Shown here one piece after another: positions 25,006-36,986 of a stretch of DNA of 64,000 nucleotides. The position numbers were made by a program, and so were the translations under genes. This DNA is from Lates calcarifer. Its lineage: Eukaryota; Chordata; Actinopteri; Centropomidae. Where the stretch lies: the NCBI RefSeq assembly GCF_001640805.2, contig NC_066847.1:26362504-26426503 (forward strand), written 5' to 3'. The notes below the pieces were generated by a model. The model was given only the letters and a program-made list of their open reading frames with translations. It did no database searches and was not told the origin of the DNA. Within the stretch, counting starts at the first letter, position 1; each line of letters begins with the position of its first letter.

Positions 25006-27190
25006 CAGCATTAAGTACAAGGTGCAGTTTTCAGAGTTTTCAAACACTATCTCCTGGGAAAGCACTTCAACTAAATCATTTTTTCTCATCACCTAAAACT
25101 GATTTTGCAGGCTTCTGTGCAGGCTGATGTAGCAGAATCTCCACTGTAACTAGGACACAAAGCTGAAACCTGAGCTCAATTCTTGGTGTTCTCTAAACCT
25201 CGACAATCACTGGGGTGTGCTCACACACACGCACAATAGATCATTTTTCATAATTATGCAGGGGGTGTGCCTTATAAATCTTGTCATATTATTCACACTG
25301 ACTCTTTACATTCCTTGGGCTAAACAATGTGGTTGTATAGCTGATTATAACAGCTCACCGTCATGGTTCATCACTTTGTCAAGGTGCGGCATATTTCCTC
25401 ACAAATAAAACTCCAACTGAAACCGAGAATCATTTGACAGCAAATCTAGCCACAAACATCAATAAATGCCAGGCATCACATATTTATGAATAAATGTTTC
25501 ATCTCGCTAAACTCTGGAGCTATATGGTGTATTATTGCAAAATGTCATCTTGCTTTTCAATAGCTCATCAGACTGAATGGGGGAAGTGTGTCATCATGTA
25601 TGCTTTCAATGGCTTTCTCCCTGCAGACCGCAGATCTCCCCCTCTCTTTCTCTGTCTCTCTCTCTCTCGGGCTGGCTGACATTTAGACTCCAGTGAAGGC
25701 AGAAGCAAGAGAGGAAGTTAAAGAAAGGATTCTCTCCTGAAAAAGGACAAAAAGAGTCTTCTTTACCCTCCAAGGGCATGACCCGGTCAACCCCATCTGA
25801 AATCTAAATGGTTGAAGCTGCTCTGTCATCCATATACTGTAGTGGAGCAGATCTAACCACAAGAAAAGCAAAAGGTTTTTGTTAGGAAGGCAAAAAACAC
25901 TGAAAATAAATGGCCACTGTGGACTCTTTTCTTCCTTTAAATAATTTCAAGAAATGTTTGGCTGCATTTAAAATGCCAGGATTTTCTTTACTTGTTCTTC
26001 TTGATCATTTTCAAAGATATGTTGCAACCAACAAAACTGTTCACAAACTAAGACAGTACCATATTTGTTTATTTTAAGTGTATGGATGCAGGTTGCTGCA
26101 GAATCTAATGAATATGCACTTTTTGGAAGACCTTGTGGTAGCTGATATGTCATTCTCATAAATATGCTTGGTGAATTCAACACTATATTTTAAGTTTTTA
26201 AATCTTGCTGTACTTGAGTTTAGATCATAACCACTTCTTACCAAAATAAGAAAAAAAAACACCTGTGCGCTGACACTCGATCCATATGTACACACTCATG
26301 TATAGGATCCCTTGCAAAAGGTAACAATGAAAAACACAACCAGGAGATAATACTCTGAATTAGCATACCCACAATATGCAGGGACATGTTATGCATTAAA
26401 TGGTTTCAAAACAGACAGACACTGAATAAATCCTACTCCTATTTGCTTTTTAAATCTTTCAGATGTTTCTCAGAAAACCCACAACAGGTCAGAGTGAAAA
26501 CAAGATACTTGCCTCCCACAGACACAAACAGAAAAGGCAGGAAAGAACGAGGAAGAAAAAGACAAACAACATTCACAAATGTAATCGCAGCACAAGAGGA
26601 TATTTATCAGACAGATAGATAAAGGGGGAGAAAAGGGACAGAATTAAAAAAAAAAAATCAGACTCATGAATGCTGGCAGGTCTTGAGGGAAAGACGACAT
26701 AAACATCCAACTTGTACAATAGGAGGATAATTCATGTTAGCACTCTGGAGGACAGTAAAACCACAATGCTGGCCAGCAGGCTTAAGCGCCCAAATGCAAA
26801 TACAGCAGTTATGTTCTGGTTTTACAACACCAACCATCTCCCATGATGAAGATCCAAAAGTTTAGACCTCAGTAAGATAACACGTTCATTTTCGTCATAT
26901 TCATCAAGTCATGAAATCTTTTCCTATTAAGCACATGTACTATGTGTGTTGCAAGGCAGTAGTATAAGCAGTGCATTGTACTGCAGTAAGAGGCTTTTGG
27001 CTTGCAGGATCTTCCAAGGGTGTTGGGTCCCATAGCCTCTTGTGCTTTCTTTCTTTCCTTCCATCCATCTTTCTGCCTCACTGCATGCTCTATCCCTCCT
27101 CCTTCCACCATCTTCCTCTCATGCCTCTCTCTTCACCCTTCCATGCTTCACTCCCATCTTCCATCTTTCCCTGTGTCCTCCCTCCATCTC
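23772..27190. other. Non-coding stretch
   Basis: One (CA)n tract and AT-rich unique DNA. Open frames around 24.7-25.1 kb and 26.9-27.2 kb derive from purine- or pyrimidine-biased sequence. Confidence 0.55.
24972..25003. repeat. (CA)n microsatellite
   Basis: About 16 uninterrupted CA units. Confidence 0.95.
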
Positions 27191-27194
27191 TCTC

Positions 27195-27430
27195 TCTCCA
27201 CAGCCAACAGGCATCCAGCGTCTCATAACTCTTCATTAGAGCCTTCCCAGGGACCCGCGGCTGCATCGTGTAACAGAGCAAAAGTCCGACTGCAACCAGA
27301 GAGAGAGAACTGAGCCCCAGAGACAATTAGCTCAGCCTGGAAAATAACATCATACCCCAGTCCACGGCCTCTCTGTGTGGGTGCCGGCAGGATGGCTGGA
27401 GCTGGCTTTGATTAGGGCCCCATATAGAAA
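27195..27430. promoter_or_regulatory. Possible conserved non-coding element
   Basis: A GC-richer, non-repetitive block (CAGGGACCCGCGGCTGCATC, GACAATTAGCTCAGCCTGG, GCTTTGATTAGGGCCCCATA) between a pyrimidine-rich tract and AT-rich DNA. No consistent coding frame with splice sites. Confidence 0.3.
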
Positions 27431-30400
27431 CATGCTCCAACACTGAAACGCCTAAGGCATTTAATGACATAGAATCAGCATAAGAATATACATGCAGTTC
27501 TGTGTGTTCACAGTAGGAATGTAATGAACACAACAGAGGTATCACACTACTACACGTGTACATTAATCCCCACAAAGCTCATGTGGCAGGCAGAGGTAAT
27601 AACACATTAAGTTTTTCTTGTTAGAATTGACATATCTACACCATTAAATTGATTTTTTAACTAAAAGTGAATGTACAGCTAAGCAATAAAGCAGCAAATT
27701 TCTAAATATGAGTCAGTCTTGGCGTCTAGTTTGGTAATATAGGATGTCTCTTTGGACTGATAAATGTGGCCTTTAGAAAGCGCTGAGATATCTATTTCGG
27801 TAAATAACTGCCTGCACAAATGATGATGTTTTTTTTCTGCTCCTTCACAATCAAAAACACAAAGAGAGAGGAAAGCTCCCTATAAAGAAGTGTTTAAAAC
27901 ATGTAGACTGACAGCAGGTTCTCCTTTTCCTGCTTTGTATTAGTGTGATATATATGTCATATAAGTATGACATATGGGGGCAGGACTGTGACCCAACAAC
28001 AAGGCTCCGACCAAAGAGACACGAGCAGACAAAAAATTCTCTGTCACTTGTATGTGTATGTGTGCGTTAGACCTGCTATGAAGCATCAGGTGTCCTGAGG
28101 GGTAATTCCACTGATAGAAACACAAGGATCAGGGAAATTCCACTGCACTTGAAAACTCACACACAACCACACATACCTAAAATCTGATTAGTTTATCATT
28201 TTGAAAATGCAGACCAACCGTCATGGGGTTTTCCCTCGCTGCAGCTATAAGGGTTTCTTTTGTCATAAAAGGTTGTATGTGATCATGTCTGTCATTAATA
28301 CTATGCCAAGGTCATCATGGTTTTACTCTCATCCTTATCTGTGTCCACAGGTCCTCTCATTCTGCTGGTTTCATATGCCCTAAAATGTCTCCCTCTGTCA
28401 ACTGCTTTATTGTATAGGAACCACCTGAACTGGTCTACCAAATGTGCCCAGGCAACATCTGATCTGGGGAGGATGAAGAGTAGAAATGTTAGCGCTTGAG
28501 AAATATATCCAGCTTTTTGCACTAAAATTATATGATTTCGTTGGAAATATATTCACTTAATAGCTTTTCAGATTCTTTGCCTTCTGACTGAAGCCAGACA
28601 CTCTGACTTTGACTGGGCACTTTTTTATTTCCTCATGAAAGCCATATGACTGTTAGATTAAATGCCTGCCTTCTTTACCAATATTAATAAAAAAATCTGA
28701 TCCAAACAGTGTTGCTTTGTTGTACTTTCCTGCAGTTAAACATAGAAGCCAATGCACAAATTAAATTAAATTAAAGTTATTTTTGAAACCCATCTCTTCT
28801 GAAGCCAGTAGTGGAATAGCTGAGCATAAACAAAGTACAGTGCAGTTGGCTACCTAATAAAGATAATAACTTTAATAAAACATGAGTCCAAGAAAAAGAA
28901 GAGGATATGAACACTGCTATTAGATTTATAATAACAGAGCTCTACAAGCTGCTCTGCTCTGTTGCTACAAAGTTTCTCCTGTCACATCTTTCTAAAACAA
29001 AACAGCAAGGACTGTAGCTGCTTTGTGCTGAGGACTTAATGGCAAGTCACCTCACTGTTGTGCATCAGAGGATATTTCTGGGAAGGTTATAAAAGCACAA
29101 GTTATGGGTTGTATACCTGCATATGAGAGCCAACAGCACTGTTGAGAGTATTTGCTGAGAGGTGATTTTTGGAGCTGATGATTACACCAGCTAGAGGTAA
29201 TTTTAAAAGGTAATGAGGATGTAGTCTAATGTCCTAAAGATCTATTCCATTGACATTCAGTACATGTCAATGTGGGACAGAACGGAAAAAACACAGCATA
29301 TTTTAAAACTTACAATCGGTCATTCCATGCACTGTTGGTCTGCCAGCTGAAGGAGAACAAAACTGGAACTGCTTTTGTAGGCAGTAAAAAGTGAGACATC
29401 TGCATCAACAAACAAGATTCTCGTGAAGTTTATTTAGTCTTTCAACTATTCTCTAGCCTCAGAAATCTACAATGCAATCCACAACAATGTGAGTTTGCAA
29501 CTTGTCAAACCACACTACTCCTCTCCTTAGTTCTGCAATTCATCAGTAATTAATAAGATGAAAACAAGGGTGAAAGAAGTAAAGGCAGTCACTGCATAGT
29601 GAGCAGCTACTATTATATAGTTTTCAGGGATAACAAGTTGTGTTGAAATACTATTAAGTAAAGTATCTGGCTCAAATTATTGACTGTGGATATATCAGAT
29701 ACATCTTATAAAGGATGTGTGTATTTGGTGTTTATCTCCTAACACAAATCAGTATGAATGTGTCTCAATCCAAATTACCTGAGTCTCACTTGCCAATGAA
29801 GTCTGCCTCATAATCGTAGTGGCTGCAACAACCAAAACACCACAGAGACATGGATCATAAAGGTGCTCCAATCAAGACAGACCTCTGTTTTAGCAAGCTC
29901 AATATAGCTCAATCTCTATAGCCTGCTAAAGTAACTGGCAATTCATTAAAAGCGAATAAAGGGACTGACAAACTCCCTCCTTTGATATTCAATATGCAAC
30001 ACATAGGCACACCTGCAGTATCGACACACTAGCTTCAAATTCACAGCAAGCATGGACACACACCCACACACAGAGCAATCAGCAGTGCCAAGACAGACAT
30101 CTCACTCCTGCTGACATCCCCCCACAAGACTGAAGACATCTCTCCACCGCTGTCACACTGTCAAGCCGTCAAGAAGAGACAGAGGAAGATGGACAGGCAG
30201 GATGAGAGAAAATCAAGAGTGTTACACAGAGTGGGAGAGAAATGCAAAGACTGCTTCCTGAGATAAAAATGACAGACGCAACAACAGTCTGTGATCTTCT
30301 GAGGGCAGTTAAGTCATGCTTGCCGTTTGATGTTTTGATGCTTAACAGGGACGCACTGAAACAACAGCTGGCCTCACAGTCCCTACACAAGCCACAGGGA

Positions 30401-30753
30401 ATGAAAGAGCTCTGCTGATATGGTATATCATAATAATCACCATAACTACACTGATCAAGGCTGGTATGTTATTGGTCCTAGTATGGTACACTCAAAGCTG
30501 GGTATGGCTGATTTTAAATCACATATCTAGTATTACCCGCAGCTGAATCAGGAAGATTATCTCTCATGCTTAGCCCAACTGTGTCAGAAATCACACCCTT
30601 GTTCACTCAGTGTTTCCTGTATAACCGACATGCATATATTATTGTTAGTTTGCATTATTACAGACAGGTGACCGGGATACCTGTAACATGTAACCATGTA
30701 ACAATGTGGAAAATTCACACTCAAAATCTGAACAAATAACATGGCAGAGGGTA

Positions 30754-30785
30754 TACATATTATATAGTGCACTATATAATATGTA
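30754..30785. repeat. 32-bp perfect palindrome
   Basis: Each half is TACATATTATATAGTG (+ strand, left half) and its exact complement, meeting at GTGCAC without a spacer. Confidence 0.9.
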
Positions 30786-31177
30786 GCCAGTGGTTTCAGA
30801 TACAACCTGCTTTTTTTTTATTTTCATTCCCTCCCTGTTTCCAACTCTGTTACCTGACTATTTACTTTAATTGATCAGACTTTGCCACAACCTCCACAAA
30901 TGTTATTTTGTTGCTGTTGTTCAAATCTGTTCCCAACTTTGCTGCTTTCAGCTGTCTTTTGAGTGTTATTTTGATGTACCCCACATCTGCCCCTTCACCT
31001 TAAGCTTTCATTAGGACCAGTTGTCTGTTGGGTCCATTCAGGGAGCTCATCACAAATCCCACTCCAGATCACATCCAGATCTTCACAGAGCTAAATGGTC
31101 TATCGTGATAGATATTTGTGCACTGCTCATGGGGTGACTGCTCCAAACACAAAATTGTATCTGTCACTGGTATTCCA

Positions 31178-31240
31178 CTGTGGGTAATGGTTAAGACACA
31201 AACCCCAAATGTCTCTGTTTAGATTCCTGCCCTAAAAAGG
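31178..31240 (+). repeat. Possible decayed tRNA-derived SINE head
   Basis: An A-box-like GTAATGGTTAAGAC is followed about 30 bp later by a B-box-like GTTTAGATTCCTGCC, the spacing and order of a tRNA-type internal promoter. It does not fold into a clean tRNA, so a SINE relic is likelier than a tRNA gene. Confidence 0.35.
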
Positions 31241-32546
31241 TGAAAAATGCAAAAAATAAAAATAAAAATTGAGTCACTAGTGTGCCTGAACATCTTTATT
31301 GCAATTTTTCCCAAATGTTTGGACTGGACAGTTTAGAACTGTTACTAGTGAGGGGTGGATGTAAGCAGATGGATGCTCAACAAGTAAACATTAGTTCAGC
31401 AGGTTTGAGCTCCCCACCTGTTTTCTCTGGTAAACATTCACAAAGAGACACAAAGTTCCGGATGTCTAAAGAGGTCAAAGATATCTTAAAGCTACCTACA
31501 TAAGAGGGAAAAATAAGAGTGGACATATAAACTTATCGGTCCTGACAATTAGGAAATAGTCCACTCAAATTGTTGATTATGTTAACTAAACATTTTAAAA
31601 AAGGGGGAACTAACAAACAAATAATCAAAGCAAGAGAGACAGAAAGAAATGACTTTGCACTGCTGAAATCAGTGCTACTAGTTCCATTCCAGACTCCACA
31701 CCACACACCATCGACCAAGGAAAATTCCAGTTAATTTATTATTTTGGTGAGTAAAGTGTTTTCTGTTCTGTGGTTCAGTTGGTAAAGACTTTGGGATCTG
31801 ACTGTCAGCCCTATTTTACTTCTTTGTCTTTAAACAAAATGAACACAACCAACATCAGAAAGTCAAAGATGATGTGTGCGTGCATGTGTAAATGCAGTCT
31901 GACATGCTGCATGGAGTGCAGATCAAACTAAAATAAAATCCCACACTCCACAGGTAATTATTTTGCACTGCCACAGTTAGCTCAAGGATCATGTCTAAAA
32001 TGTAAATTTCTCTTCTTGTTTATTTAACAAGAAATATTGTGTTTTAAAGTAGAAAAGCCTTTCACATGCTCCTTATATAGGGAACTCAGAGTCAGTTAAA
32101 AGTGATAAGCTGTTGTGTTGTGATTAGTAACAAAAATATGTCACACAGCGTGGGAGAACAGAAAATTGATCTTTGCATCCTTGCACAGCTTTAAAACACA
32201 GACTACATATTTGAGTGCAATAAACTATTATATTTGAATTACACATAATTGAATTCAAATAGCATTTTAATCACCACTTTCCTTTGATTGAAAATGTGGC
32301 TTTTTATAAAACAAATAAGCTTCGGTTAATGGTGTTCGATCACATATAATTTTGCAGCATTCACACCCAAAATTACAGTGGACTGCAGTCAGTCGTCCAC
32401 AGCGGTTCTGAAGTGAGGTTGAGGCCCCCAGCAGCGCTTCTGCAGCCAGCAAGGGCAGTCTTAATGAACAGCGAGATACATGATAAATGTGGCCATATGG
32501 TGGAGCCGGCTGGCCAAGCCAGGGGTGCTAGCTAGCTCTGCTAAAA

Positions 32547-32548
32547 AC

Positions 32549-32592
<44 letters not shown>
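32547..32592. repeat. (CA)n microsatellite
   Basis: About 23 CA units with a single CG interruption near the start. Confidence 0.95.
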
Positions 32593-32597
<5 letters not shown>

Positions 32598-35039
32598 TCC
32601 TCATACCTCTCTCTTTTCACTCCTTAGATAGAAAAGAAGAGTCATCAAACTCTGCACAGCTCGAGACAGCAGCAGGTAGGGGTTAATGACCTCCAGGTCC
32701 TTTGGAGAGATGGAGTGTTATGGCCTACTGCGAAATCATCACAGCACTTCCTGTCAAAAAGTTTCACAGAAGTTGGAGTGAGGACACAAACTAACTGTGC
32801 ATGAGCCAGACTGTCACTCAACAGCGGTGACTTTTTAATTACAAGAATTGTATGTGCCTCACCGCATAAATGCAGGAAGTCTTCCTAATTTATATTTGCC
32901 TCTCTGGTGATTTGCTGTGTGTGTGTGTGTTTGTGTGTGTTTGTATGCGTGTGGCTTAACTGAATCACAGCAGATGACGCCATACGCTGTCTGTCTTTTT
33001 AGGCAGGCATTTTCGTGTTCCTCTCCTCTGTTGTATGCAATGCTCCTCTCTCTCTTATTACTATTCAACACACATACTCCATATGCTCATATACTGTAGC
33101 TACAGAAACACACACACATGCTTAATCACTAACTACCCTACAGATACACACACACCCAAACTATTTACACACACACAAACACACACACATACATTTAAAC
33201 TCATGGACTCAAACACACTGTGAACGAGCTATTGTTCTTCTTTCAAGGCAGACACTATCTCTCTCTAATTGGCTCGGCAAAAACAAAGGAAGGGCCTTGG
33301 ATGTCTTGCTGCAGCTGTGCTCATACAGTCTACAGGGATGCCCTCTGCTGTACCGTAACACATACAAGGGCCTTGGCTATGACTGACCTCTGTGCTGTCT
33401 AAAGAAGGCCAGTTCCTGATTATATGGCACAGTTTCAGGGTCTATAATGAATCAGTACGCAAACGAGTGCACTTAACTTCACAACAGTTTTGAAGCACAA
33501 CATGAAAACACCCCGTGGGTTGCCAGGGACATTCATGAACTCTACATCCAAACAGTGCTCTGAGGCTAAACACCTCACACGAGGCATAAGCATGATACAA
33601 TGTTTCATCCAGCCATTTTCTCATTGAGTGTGTTTGCCGAAATCAAGGCTACAAAAAGACCCCACTCCTAGCTCCAACAAAAGTTTGGGACACCATTCCT
33701 CTCACTGCAGCTTGACACACAATTGATAAGTAATAAGTCTTCAATGCCTGCAATCCCTGGCTGTCAAACTACCCCAAGGTTTTTAAAACAAAGAGAGAGA
33801 GAGAGAAATACTGGGGTCACGTCCGCTGTAGGTGTAATTTGTGTTGGTGCAGTTTAGTTCAGCAGTGTGAAACAACTCTGAGACAGCGGTGTGATATATG
33901 ACCATACCGCTGGCATCATTGATCTTAACTTTAACTGCAGTAGTGCAGTGGTAGTTGATGGGGTGTTATATTGCAGAGAACGGGATCACAGAGGGTATAG
34001 AGTGACCTCACCATCCATACATGTCTCACCGGTGATTAATAACAGGTGAATATGTTCTACTTTGCCAAGAGACAAAGGTGAGTATATTCTGCATGTTCAT
34101 ATTCTCCACTAATTTCATTATGTTCTAACTCCAGGTTTTATAAGGCTATAAAAGACAACTGGGTAAGAGTCCAACCTTCAGCCACACTGCTTCTCTTGAA
34201 TGAGTTTCATATGCCTTTGAATATCTCATTGTCATCCATTATAATCACTTGAGTGCTTAATGCACAAGAACTAGGTGCAGGGGCTAGGTAAAATTACAAA
34301 GAAACAGCACCCTCTTCTGGTAGAAAATGATCATAACATATCTACTGTAGTTTCAAGTCACTTGGTTCCATCAATCCACATTTATTGGCAGCAGATGTTT
34401 ATATCAAAAACAGGCATGAGATGATCACCCAAACAAACCACAACTGCAATCATAAACCAGAAAGTACCACCCAATACAGCAGTGTCATTCTGTTGTAAGC
34501 TGTTGTGAAGAGGTGGCCACTGCAGTCGTCTGTATGAAGGGTCCAAAGTCCTAAAATTGTCGAAAATTATTAAGGACTGAGTGACTGATTAATCATTGCC
34601 AAAGAACAGCAAGTACTTGAGTTTCCCTAGTCCAGTCTTTTCCCATCAACATCTAATTATATGGGCTGTAATATAAATAATTCATGTGGCACTTTAGGAC
34701 AAAAAAATGACAATCAACACAGTCAATCTGCAACTTCTGTCATTACTAATTCAGCATCTGCTGAATGCTTTTCAACCACTTTTTCTACCACTTGGCCTGA
34801 TTACAGGATGCATGTGTTTGTGTACACAGCGTGAATGTGTGTTGGCATATTATGAAGCCAAACAATTCATTATTAAACCCTTTCCTCAATTCCTAAATAT
34901 AAACATAAATATGAAAGGATTTCTTGCTATAGCTTTGAATGGCTACTAAATTTAATTCAAGCTGTCTTTGCGTTTCAGTGACTACTATAGCTTACAGTCA
35001 AATGTAAAACTAATTAGATTTTTCAAGTGACCATTATTT

Positions 35040-35340
35040 CTGTAATATGTTGTCACAGAGCTCACGCTTGCAAACACATCCCGAGTGCTCCGAACAAGCA
35101 CTTAATTTGGGCACTGAACTAGCACATGCATAATAATGACCTTATTTGCATATATTATGTCAGTCTGTTTGGTATGTTAACATTTGGTAAACTCCTGGGT
35201 TTAATCGTTTAGCAGACATTCTAATTGGGAGTTTGTTAATTGGTTACATTGATGCCCTGACACTTGTTCATCTACTGGCAGATCTCTTGTTCATTTCAGC
35301 ACCAAACAGCCCACAGTACTTCCCGACTTAACACAGAGTG
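35040..35340. promoter_or_regulatory. Possible conserved non-coding element
   Basis: A dense block of TF-type words: GCACTTAATTTGGGCAC, ATGCATAATAATGACC, TTATTTGCATATTATG (octamer-like), GTTTAATCGTTTAGC, ATTGGGAGTTTGTTAATTGG. No repeats and no coding frame. It resembles developmental enhancers of gene deserts, but this is called on appearance. Confidence 0.35.
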
Positions 35341-36830
35341 TAACATGATGAGGCAGGAATGAATTAGTTCTATGTCTACTTTTCACTATCAAGGGGATTT
35401 AGTAATTTACAATCAATTTACAAACTAGGTCAATAAACTATTGGTGCTATTTATGTATGAAACAGGTGATTGCAATGGTATTATACTGTATAACAGGCTA
35501 TAGTAGCGCAGAAATTCCCCAGAACATTTATAAGAATTTCACAAGGTAATTGTAAGAGTTCTCACTGATGCTGCATTTAGCTTTCTTTGACAAAATAAGT
35601 TCAAAGCATATACAGTACATAATGACCATTAGCTGTAACTTCATTTTTTCTGCCAACACCACTTGATTTACACTTGACATTATATATAATTAAAGTGGGA
35701 CCTTAGGTCTATAAATTATTTTTTAATTTATATAAAATGTATTTTAATACCAGTTTCACTACTGAAATCAGCAAAGGAGTAAAGTCACTGTGAATTATGT
35801 ATCTGATTTATTAGGAAACATTCCTATATAGTGGACTGAGAAACAGCAACATATTTAAAACTAAGAGACTGTACTCTCATAATGATCCTCCAGTGCAGTA
35901 AACTGTATTTATGAACTCTAAAGGTCTTGACTTCAGGTTATTCAATTATAAGATTTTAAGATGGACCTGCAGATATACTAGTATAGCGCTGTCATTTTTA
36001 TTTACTATACTGTTTTTCTTCAAGCCAACTGCACTAAAAAGCATGGTGGAGTGTGAAACTTTACTATAATCAGAGCACTGGAAGTGCTCTTAGGGATAAA
36101 GATGATGTAAAGTGGGGTACAAACAGGAAGGACACTGAATAGTCTTAACAGCTCTGTAATCAAAGTGAAAGCCATATTCCCATCTAACCTACACAGTGTG
36201 TTGTTATATACAAAAGGGCATGCAAGATGTACATAACCCACACTACAGTTAAAGGCAACAGCTCAGTGCAATAAAACAAGCATAACTGTATTGAATGTCA
36301 GTGAGCAACTGGTCCATTTATATCACTCTACTGCAACTGCTGGGCTGGACAGCAGTTAACTAAATAATGCAAAGACAACACCATTAGTCTGAATTATGGA
36401 ATTCTAACTTAAAATATTCCCTCCTGGAATATAACAATATCATAAAGGCAACGCTCAACTGTATGTCCATATTCTGAAATGATAAACTCAAACATTCTAC
36501 CAAATATGGCAATATTCAACTGCCAAACTATGTTCTCAGTGATAAACTAAAGCAACAATGAACAAGCTACTCATAAAGTCTCATGACATTAACTATTCAT
36601 ACCCATAAACATTAAGAAACAATTGGAACATTTATCTAAAATTAGCCTTTTTTCCTCTATTTAACATAGTATCATACTGTTGTGCCTCTCTGTTGTAAGG
36701 AGCTACACATGCCAATTGTTAGCCTTTCTCCCATCATTATAAATCATGCTGTTTGTTGGCTCTCTGTCTGCCATTGTTACTTCTGCCAGTCGTTTGACCT
36801 CTAAACCTTGTGTGATGAAACCTCTGAGGT
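35341..36830. other. Non-coding stretch, probably including the 3' UTR of the small - strand gene
   Basis: AT-rich. AATAAA on the - strand near 35997-36003 could end the leftward transcript. Nothing else is recognisable. Confidence 0.4.
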
Positions 36831-36839
36831 AGCCATCAG

Positions 36840-36986
36840 TCATGTGTCGCCCTGGCGTCCTCCTGCACCAGCCTTTGAACTCAGCTTCCTCAGCTCTTCC
36901 CTGCTGGCTGCACTCTCAAACCTGAAGCCCTCTATGACCAAGGTCTCTCTGTCCTCCTCTATGCAGGCCTCACACTCCTGCTGAAT
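36840..36986 (-). CDS. Small gene, last coding exon
   Basis: The acceptor GTTGTGACAG precedes 48 codons and TGA. The codons are GC-richer than the surroundings and only this frame is open. It encodes a charged helical tail (EEDRETLVIEGFRFESAAS) ending in Gly/Arg-rich residues. Confidence 0.55.
   Translation of the reverse strand: MQQECEACIEEDRETLVIEGFRFESAASREELRKLSSKAGAGGRQGDT

Larger units (their letters stand above)
27440..35030. other. Non-coding stretch
   Basis: It contains a possible SINE relic, the 32-bp palindrome, the (CA)n at 32.5 kb and CA-rich DNA at 33.1-33.2 kb. No gene supported. A unique block at about 32270-32530, before the (CA)n, may be regulatory. Confidence 0.5.

Noticed and set aside
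33670..33700. CAAAAGTTTGGGACACC resembling a teleost Tc1 terminus
   Set aside because: Only about 16 bp match and no partner end or TA-flanked structure was found.
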